Of a stretch of DNA of 6,204 nt, positions 1 to 6,204 are shown in pieces. A program made the position numbers and the translations under genes. How positions within the stretch are numbered: position 1 is the first letter of the stretch; the number at the start of each line of letters is the position of its first letter. Under the pieces are notes generated by a model. That model worked only from the letters and a program-made list of their open reading frames with translations. It did not search any database and was not told where the DNA came from. Source of the stretch: DAOMOP01 sp035444405 (GTDB lineage Bacteria; Pseudomonadota; Gammaproteobacteria; Burkholderiales; Rhodocyclaceae); the NCBI GenBank assembly GCA_035444405.1, contig DAOMOP010000220.1:1-6204 (forward strand). The letters run 5' to 3'.

Positions 1-494
1 TGACCTTCTTCCAGGACAACGAGGACACCCGGCGCATGGTGCTGTTCCTGCGCGACCTCTATGCGCGCGCCGGCATCGTGATGCGCCCGCGTCCGACCGA
101 GTGGTCGGTGATGCTCGAGAACCTGCGTCGCAAGGATTTCGACGCGATCACACTGGGCTGGACCTCCGGCGTCGAGATCGACATCTTCCAGATGTTCCAT
201 TCGAGCCAGACCGTCGAGGGCGGCGACAACTTCATCGGCTACCGCAACCCGGAGCTCGACCGGCTCGTTGACGCCGCACGCGCCGAGGTGGCTGAGGACG
301 AGCGCATGGCGCTGTGGCAGGCCGCCGAGCGGGTGCTGTACGCGGATCAGCCCTACACCTTCCTGTTCCGGCGCAAGACGCTGGCGTTCATCGACGAGCG
401 CATCGCGAACCTCGAGAACACCGCGCTGGGGCTGAACCTGATGGCCGTGCCGGTCGAGGTGTACGTGCCCGCGCCGCAGCAGCGTCGGCGCTAA
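1..494 (+). CDS. Peptide ABC transporter solute-binding protein, family 5 (5' truncated)
   Basis: This is the C-terminal part of a periplasmic substrate-binding protein of the DppA/OppA/NikA type (SBP family 5), which captures peptides or similar solutes and delivers them to the inner-membrane permeases. The frame is open from the left edge (first full codon at position 3) to TAA at 492-494, giving about 163 residues. Full-length members are usually 500-600 residues, so the signal peptide and most of the protein lie outside. Family hallmarks visible here are the segment DFDAITLGWTSG, then NFIGYRNPELDRLVDAAR, then a helix with WQAAERVL followed by DQPYTFLFRRK, which is the usual order near the C terminus of this family. 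The ATG at position 36 is internal, because the reading frame continues upstream with sequence of the same character. The downstream permeases and fused ATPase fit as its partners, although a vapBC module lies between them. The substrate cannot be inferred from this fragment. Confidence 0.9.
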   Translation, partial: TFFQDNEDTRRMVLFLRDLYARAGIVMRPRPTEWSVMLENLRRKDFDAITLGWTSGVEIDIFQMFHSSQTVEGGDNFIGYRNPELDRLVDAARAEVAEDERMALWQAAERVLYADQPYTFLFRRKTLAFIDERIANLENTALGLNLMAVPVEVYVPAPQQRRR

Positions 495-514
495 CGGGCC
501 GAGATCGAGAACGG

Positions 515-543
515 CACTTTTTCCGGACGGCCTGCTCTATAGT
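515..543 (+). promoter_or_regulatory. Possible weak promoter upstream of vapB
   Basis: The 76-nt gap between the binding-protein stop and vapB contains TATAGT at 538-543, a fair match to a sigma-70 -10 box. The hexamer 17 nt upstream, CACTTT at 515-520, is a poor -35 box. The gap is more AT-rich than the flanking genes and also holds a small TGTACA palindrome at 549-554, between the -10 box and the start codon. VapBC operons are commonly self-repressed through operators overlapping the promoter, so a promoter here is reasonable. The motif match alone is weak. Confidence 0.3.
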
Positions 544-570
544 GATCGTGTACATATCGCCAGCGAGTTC

Positions 571-813
571 ATGATGTCCCTGCAGATCGCCAATCCGAAT
601 GTCGTCGAGAAAGTCGAACGGCTGGCGCGGGCCACCGGTTTGAGCAAGACCGCAGCGGTCGAACAGGCCGTGGAAAGATTGCTGTGCGAAATGGAAGGCC
701 GGCTCGATTCCGGCGGCCGCTTCGACGCCCTGTTGGCGCAGATCGACCGCATTCCGGATCGAGCCGACGCAGTCGAGCCGCTCGAGTGGGACGAGCTCGG
801 CTTGCCGCGATGA
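571..813 (+). CDS. vapB: VapB-type antitoxin (Rv0623/PSK family)
   Basis: This is an 80-residue antitoxin of the VapB family (Rv0623-like, ribbon-helix-helix class). Such proteins bind and neutralise the cognate VapC ribonuclease and, with it, repress their own promoter. The N-terminal part (about residues 3-38) has the expected strand-helix-helix pattern: LQIANPNVVEKVERLA, then the turn TGLSKTAAVEQAVERLL. The C-terminal part contains a variable linker (about 40-65) and ends in PLEWDELGLPR, like the conserved toxin-binding tail of this family. Two in-frame ATGs, at 571 and 574, are possible starts. The only purine-rich stretch upstream (AGCGAG, 562-567) is weak and is better spaced for 574, giving MSLQIANP. 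The stop overlaps the vapC start in ATGA (810-813), so the pair is probably translationally coupled. Base composition appears less GC-rich than in the neighbouring transporter genes, which hints at acquisition. Confidence 0.88.
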   Translation: MMSLQIANPNVVEKVERLARATGLSKTAAVEQAVERLLCEMEGRLDSGGRFDALLAQIDRIPDRADAVEPLEWDELGLPR

Positions 814-1220
814 TTGTCGTCGATACGTCCGCACTCGCGGCGATCGTTTTTGCGGAACCGGAGCGCCGGGTGTTCTCGGAGATCATCCGGAAAGCGGAGC
901 GGGTTCTGATCAGCACGCCGACGGTGCTCGAAATTCGCATGGTGGTGCATGGCCGGCGCGGCGAGCGGGCCGTGGTCCTGGTCGAGGACCTGCTCCGGCT
1001 GCCTGTATTCGAATGGGTGGTCCCCGGCCGTGTCGAGACCGATGCCGCATACGGCGCGTTTGTCGCGTACGGCAAGGGCAGCGGCCATCCGGCGGGGCTC
1101 AATTTCGGTGATGTGTTCAGTTATGCCATCGCCAAGGTGCGCGGCTTGCCACTGTTGTTCAAGGGCGACGACTTCGGCCACACCGACATCGTTCCGGCCT
1201 GGCAGCCGACGGCTAGCTGA
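810..1220 (+). CDS. vapC: VapC toxin, PIN-domain ribonuclease
   Basis: This is a 136-residue PIN-domain protein, the usual length for VapC toxins, which are Mg2+-dependent ribonucleases that cut specific tRNA or rRNA sites when not held by VapB. The acidic active-site residues are all in place: Asp5 in MIVVDTSALAAI, Glu41 in PTVLEIRMV, Asp101 in LNFGDVFSYAIA, and Asp120/Asp121 in LLFKGDDF, followed by the common ending HTDIVPA. The toxin therefore looks catalytically intact. The ATG at 810 was chosen because it begins directly with the PIN core and overlaps the vapB stop (ATGA). A longer reading from 684 would place a non-PIN, vapB-overlapping extension in front. The gene ends only 3 nt before the first permease start. 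The RNA target cannot be read from the sequence. Confidence 0.93.
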   Translation: MIVVDTSALAAIVFAEPERRVFSEIIRKAERVLISTPTVLEIRMVVHGRRGERAVVLVEDLLRLPVFEWVVPGRVETDAAYGAFVAYGKGSGHPAGLNFGDVFSYAIAKVRGLPLLFKGDDFGHTDIVPAWQPTAS

Positions 1221-1223
1221 TCG

Positions 1224-2606
1224 ATGCTGACCTATCTGTTGCGCCGTACCGTGTTGATGGTGCCGACGCTGTTCGGCATCACCGTCGTCGTGTTCGTCGT
1301 GATGGCGGCCGCGCCCGGCGGCATCAGCGCGCAGTCGCTGGTCGAGGGCATGAACCTCGAGCCCGAAACACGCCAGGCGCTCGAGGACTACTACAACCGC
1401 CTGTACGGCCTCGATCAGCCGGCGCCGGTGCAGTATCTGCGCTGGCTCAACAACATCTCGCCGATCGGCTTCGTGCGCGAGGCCGACGGCACGCTGGGCG
1501 CGTTCTCGCTGTGGAAGGGGCCGGACCTCGGAGTGAGCTTCCGCTACGGCCGGCCGGTCACGGACCTGCTCGCCGAGCGGCTGCCGATCACGCTGCTGCT
1601 CAATCTGCTGTCGATTCCGCTGATCTACGCGGTGTCGATCGCGATCGGCGTGCAGGCCGCGCGTGCGCGCGGCGGGCGCTTCGACGTCGCGTCGAACGTC
1701 GTGCTGCTCGGGCTGTGGTCGGTGCCGACCATGCTCGCCGGCGTGCTGTTCATCGGCTTCTTCGCGTCCGAGCAGTACTGGCGCTGGTTCCCGACCGCCG
1801 GCCTGGTGCGGCGCGAGGCCGTCGATCAGACCTTTCTGCCGTGGCTCGCCAGCACCGGCGACGTGGTGCTGCTGCTTGCCTTGACCGGGCTGGCGGTCGT
1901 GCTGCTGGTATGGGCGGGTGCGCAGGCGCCACGCCGATTCCGACAGGGCGGTGGCGCGCTGCTCGGCGGCGGGCTCGGCTACCTGATGGCGGCCGATCTG
2001 CTCGGTGCGGCGCCGGGCGTGCTGCACGTGGTGCTCGCCCTCACCGGAGCACTGATGACGGGCGCGCTCGCCACGCTCGGCAGCGCCTTCCTGCGCATCG
2101 CGCTGGCAGGCGGACTGGGCCTCGGCGTCGGCATCGGCCTGGCCCGGTTCGCCGGCGTCGACATCGTGCAGGGTGGCTATCTCTTCGACCGCGCCTGGCA
2201 CCTGGTGCTGCCGGTGATCGTGCTGTCCTACGGCGGGCTCGCCTTCCTCGCCAAGCTCACGCGCTCGTCGCTGCTCGAGAACCTCGCCGCCGACTACGCG
2301 CGCACCGCGCGCGCGAAGGGCGTCGACGAGGAAACCGTGCTGTGGCGCCACGTCTTCCGCAACTCGCTGCTGCCGCTGATCACCGTGTCGGCGACGCTGC
2401 TGCCGAGCCTGCTCGCCGGCTCGGTGATCGTCGAGAGCATCTTCAGCATCGACGGCATGGGCAAGCTCGCCGTCGAGGCGGTGCAGACGCGCGACCGCGA
2501 GCTGGTGCTCTCGGTCACGCTGATCTCGGGCCTGCTGACGCTGGCCGGGTATCTGCTCGCTGACATCGCCTACGCGATCGCCGATCCGCGGGTGAGCTAT
2601 GACTGA
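1224..2606 (+). CDS. ABC transporter permease, DppB/OppB (YejB) type, with extra membrane insert
   Basis: This is one of two inner-membrane channel subunits of a peptide-type ABC importer, 460 residues long against roughly 305-365 for most DppB/YejB proteins. It has the typical N-terminal membrane helix (about 10-29, after MLTYLLRR), a periplasmic stretch with the family-like YGLDQPAPVQYLRWL (61-75), and further membrane helices at about 121-145 and 158-182. The conserved late block follows: HLVLPVIVLSYGGLAFLAKLTRSS (from 326), the cytoplasmic coupling loop with ARTARAKGVDEETVLWRHV (359-377) and RNSLLPLI, then helices at about 385-405 and 427-449. The ending, ADPRVSYD, is characteristic of the family. 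About 115-120 residues (roughly 200-320) between the WFPTAGL segment and the late block are extra and strongly hydrophobic, with perhaps three or four more membrane segments. No clear ribosome binding site precedes the ATG, so translation probably depends on coupling to vapC 3 nt upstream. The stop overlaps the next permease by 8 nt. Confidence 0.93.
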   Translation: MLTYLLRRTVLMVPTLFGITVVVFVVMAAAPGGISAQSLVEGMNLEPETRQALEDYYNRLYGLDQPAPVQYLRWLNNISPIGFVREADGTLGAFSLWKGPDLGVSFRYGRPVTDLLAERLPITLLLNLLSIPLIYAVSIAIGVQAARARGGRFDVASNVVLLGLWSVPTMLAGVLFIGFFASEQYWRWFPTAGLVRREAVDQTFLPWLASTGDVVLLLALTGLAVVLLVWAGAQAPRRFRQGGGALLGGGLGYLMAADLLGAAPGVLHVVLALTGALMTGALATLGSAFLRIALAGGLGLGVGIGLARFAGVDIVQGGYLFDRAWHLVLPVIVLSYGGLAFLAKLTRSSLLENLAADYARTARAKGVDEETVLWRHVFRNSLLPLITVSATLLPSLLAGSVIVESIFSIDGMGKLAVEAVQTRDRELVLSVTLISGLLTLAGYLLADIAYAIADPRVSYD

Positions 2607-3779
2607 GGCGGCGAGGTCCCGGCCGTGGCTGCGGCAGGTCGGCGCTGCGCTGCTGCGGCGCACCGGCGCACGCATCGGCCTCGCGTGGATCGCGTTGCTG
2701 GTGCTGGTGGCGACCTTCGCGCCGTTCGTCGCCACCAGCCACCCGCTCTATCTCGTCGTCGATGGGCGGGCGAGCAGCCCGGCGCTCGCCAACCTCGAGC
2801 CGCTCGACCTGGTGTGGCTGGGGGGTTTCACGCTCGCGGTCGCCGTACTGGCGCTGCCCGGCCGCGTGTGGCTGCGCGCGCTGAGCTGGTTCGCCGGCAC
2901 CGGGCTGGTGGCGCTCGTCGCATACAGCTTCGTCAGCCCGCCGGTGCTGACGATCTACGAGCAATACCGCGAGCTCGAGGCCGACGGGCGCATCGAGCGC
3001 ATCGTGCGCGCGCCGATCCCGTATTCGGCCAAGGACTACCTGCGCGACTACGGCGACACCGGCATCGAGGCGCCGCTCGCGGCGGCCGAGCGCCGGCACT
3101 GGCTCGGCACCGAGGAGAACGGCGCCGACGTCGCCGCGCGCATGATCCACGCCTCGCGCATCGCGCTCGGCATCGGCTTCATCGCCACCGGCATCGCGCT
3201 GGTGATCGGCACCATCATCGGCGGGCTGATGGGCTACTTCTCGGGCGTCGTCGACATCATCGGCATGCGCCTGGTCGAGATCTTCGAGGCGATCCCGACG
3301 CTGTTCCTGCTGCTGACCTTCGTCGCGTTCTTCGGCCGCTCGATCTACATGATGATGATCATCATCGGCATCACCTCGTGGTCGGGCTATGCGCGCTACG
3401 TGCGCGCGGAGTTCCTCAAGCTGCGCGAGCAGGACTTCGTGCAGGCGGCGGTCGCGTGCGGGCTGCCGCTGCCGTCCATCCTGTTCCGCCACATGCTCCC
3501 CAACGGGCTGGCGCCGCTGCTGGTCGCGGCGAGCTTCGGGGTCGCCTCCGCGATCCTCGCCGAGGCGACGCTGTCCTTTCTCGGCCTCGGGCTCGTCGAT
3601 GATCCGTCGTGGGGGCAGATGCTCAACCAGGCGGTGCAGTCCTCGACCTTCAACTGGTGGCTGGCGGTGTTTCCGGGCGGGGCGATCTTCCTGACCGTGT
3701 TCGCCTACAACCTGATCGGCGAGGCGCTGCGCGACGCGATCGATCCGCACACGCAGCGCAGCGCCGGTGGGGCAGGGCG

Positions 3780-3783
<4 letters not shown>
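2599..3783 (+). CDS. ABC transporter permease, DppC/OppC (YejE) type, with extended N-terminal region
   Basis: This is the second channel subunit of the importer, 394 residues long against roughly 280-340 for DppC/YejE proteins. It has an N-terminal membrane helix (about 26-45). The family signature begins with HWLGTEENGADVAARMIHAS (167-186), which corresponds to the common GTD-x-GRDV motif, followed by membrane helices at about 186-210, 233-247, 249-265, 303-322 and 355-375. The coupling loop that docks on the ATPase is at about 268-301 (VRAEFLKLREQDFVQAA, then GLPLPSILFRHMLPN). LSFLGLGL and the C-terminal LIGEALRDAIDP are family-typical. Between the first helix and the GTE motif lie about 120 residues, against a shorter periplasmic loop in most members. 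They include two additional hydrophobic stretches (about 72-87 and 92-112) and then a charged segment. The ATG overlaps the previous gene by 8 nt, and the stop overlaps the GTG of the ATPase, so the three transporter genes are tightly coupled. Confidence 0.93.
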
Positions 3784-5423
<1,640 letters not shown>

Positions 5424-5447
5424 CACGAAGAGGCGCCGCTCGCTGTG

Positions 5448-5463
5448 GCGACGACACCGTCGC
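5448..5463 (+). other. Small perfect hairpin between the ATPase and hydrolase genes
   Basis: GCGACG (5448-5453) and CGTCGC (5458-5463) form a perfect 6-bp stem around the loop ACAC. The outer triplets GCT (5442-5444) and AGC (5464-5466) could extend the stem past a 3-nt bulge. No run of T follows, so it does not look like a standard intrinsic terminator. It could modulate read-through or messenger stability, or be a chance repeat in GC-rich DNA. Confidence 0.3.
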
Positions 5464-5482
5464 AGCATGAACGGCCACCCCG

Positions 5483-5488
5483 AAGGAG
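5483..5488 (+). promoter_or_regulatory. Strong Shine-Dalgarno site deciding the hydrolase start
   Basis: AAGGAG at 5483-5488 lies 7 nt before the ATG at 5496, a near-ideal ribosome binding site. It is the best in the window; the transporter genes rely on overlaps instead. It fixes the hydrolase start and indicates that this gene is translated independently of the ATPase gene 72 nt upstream. Confidence 0.85.
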
Positions 5489-5495
5489 ACTTTCC

Positions 5496-6204
5496 ATGAC
5501 CGACATGATCGATACCTCACCCGCCGCCGAGCCGTCGCCGCTTGAGTACCCGTTCGCGGCCCCGCCGCCGCCCGGCGAGACGCTGGAGGTCGCACCCGGC
5601 GTGCTGTGGCTGCGCATGCCGCTGCCGTTCGCGCTCGACCACATCAACCTGTGGGCGATCTCGGACGGGCCGGGCTGGGCGGTGGTCGACACCGGCATCC
5701 GCAGCGACGACACGATCGCGATCTGGCGACGTCAGTTCGCGAACGCGCCCGATCCGCGTCCGCTGTCGCGCGTGTTCATCACCCACATGCATCCCGACCA
5801 CATCGGCATGGCCGGCTGGCTCACGCGCAAGTTCGACTGCAAGCTGTGGATGACGCGCCTCGAGTATCTCGCCTGCCGCGTGCTGGTGTCGGACACCGGC
5901 CGCGAGGCGCCGGCCGACGCGGTCGCGTTCTATCGCCGCGCCGGCTGGGGCGATGCGGCGATCGAGAGCTACCGTGCGCGCTTCGGCAATTTCGGCAAGC
6001 ACATCTACTGCCTGCCCGACAGCTACCGGCGCATCCGGGACGGCGACGAGATCCGCATCGGCGAGCACGTGTGGCGCGTGATCGTCGGCAGCGGCCATTC
6101 GCCCGAACATGCGTGCCTGTATTGCCCGGATCTGAAGGTGCTGATCTCGGGCGACCAGGTGCTGCCGCGCATCTCGTCGAACGTGTCGGTCTATCCGATC
6201 GAGC
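5496..6204 (+). CDS. MBL-fold metallo-hydrolase (3' truncated)
   Basis: This is a metallo-beta-lactamase-fold hydrolase, open from ATG 5496 to the right edge, with 236 residues visible and the stop outside. The family's metal ligands are present in order: THMHPDH (His97, His99, Asp101, His102), His201 in GSGHSPEHA, and Asp220 in ISGDQVLP. The upstream strand with VVDTG (Asp65) is also typical. Members bind two metal ions and hydrolyse esters, thioesters, lactones or similar bonds. The final histidine and any C-terminal domain lie outside the window. The N terminus (about 8-27) is rich in proline and alanine and does not resemble a signal peptide, so a cytoplasmic location is likely. An insert of about 60 residues (roughly 125-185) between the HxHxDH motif and the third ligand, containing a CRVLVSDTG segment and a helical YRRAGWGDAAIESYRARFG stretch, may form a substrate lid. 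Its position after the transporter suggests co-transcription, but the substrate is unknown. Confidence 0.9.
   Translation, partial: MTDMIDTSPAAEPSPLEYPFAAPPPPGETLEVAPGVLWLRMPLPFALDHINLWAISDGPGWAVVDTGIRSDDTIAIWRRQFANAPDPRPLSRVFITHMHPDHIGMAGWLTRKFDCKLWMTRLEYLACRVLVSDTGREAPADAVAFYRRAGWGDAAIESYRARFGNFGKHIYCLPDSYRRIRDGDEIRIGEHVWRVIVGSGHSPEHACLYCPDLKVLISGDQVLPRISSNVSVYPIE

Noticed and set aside
684..809. Upstream ATG as an alternative vapC start
   Set aside because: It would add 42 Arg-rich residues overlapping vapB in another frame. The PIN core begins exactly at the ATG at 810.
537..2735. Very long open frame on the minus strand (732 codons)
   Set aside because: It runs antisense to vapBC and the first permease, its translation is a low-complexity mix of Arg, Gln, His, Asp and Ala, and it matches no family. 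Long antisense frames are expected in GC-rich coding DNA.
2515..3750. Minus-strand open frame of 411 codons opposite the second permease
   Set aside because: It is a charged, repetitive shadow translation; the plus-strand permease has clear family motifs throughout.
3609..3779. Upstream ATG as an alternative start for the fused ATPase
   Set aside because: The 57 extra residues are an out-of-frame reading of the permease C terminus. The GTG at 3780 gives a normal N terminus and a GTGA overlap.
5424..5495. Intrinsic terminator after the ATPase gene
   Set aside because: The hairpin there has a short stem and is not followed by a T-run.
5517..6110. Minus-strand open frame opposite the metallo-hydrolase
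   Set aside because: The plus-strand frame carries ordered metal-binding motifs and an ideal ribosome binding site; the minus-strand frame has neither.

Overview
The window is GC-rich bacterial DNA packed with plus-strand genes. It carries most of a peptide-type ABC transporter operon. The base composition, the overlapping start/stop junctions and the protein families suggest a high-GC Gram-negative bacterium, probably a beta- or gammaproteobacterium. That is an inference; no marker gene in the window settles the taxon.

Layout, all on the plus strand: (1) 1-494, the C-terminal end of a family 5 (peptide/nickel type) solute-binding protein, cut by the left edge. (2) 495-570, a short intergenic stretch with a possible weak promoter. 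(3) 571-813 and 810-1220, a complete VapB/VapC (PIN-domain) type II toxin-antitoxin pair joined by an ATGA overlap. (4) 1224-2606 and 2599-3783, two inner-membrane permeases of the DppB/DppC type. Both are clearly longer than the family norm and carry extra hydrophobic segments. (5) 3780-5423, a fused ATPase with two complete ABC domains (YejF-like), starting at a GTG that overlaps the previous stop. (6) 5424-5495, a short gap with a small hairpin and a strong ribosome binding site. (7) 5496 to the right edge, a metallo-beta-lactamase-fold hydrolase whose stop lies outside the window. No stretch above 300 bases lacks a gene.

The gene order of binding protein, permease, permease and double ATPase matches the YejABEF layout of peptide/microcin-C-type importers. 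The binding protein would capture a peptide-like solute in the periplasm, the two permeases would form the channel, and the single fused ATPase would power both halves. The substrate cannot be read from the sequence. The hydrolase at the end may act on an imported compound, but only its position suggests this.

The most notable points are the vapBC module sitting between the binding-protein gene and the permease genes, only 3 nt ahead of the first permease, and the extra membrane segments in both permeases. I found no convincing wholly new system, RNA gene, CRISPR array or insertion sequence.
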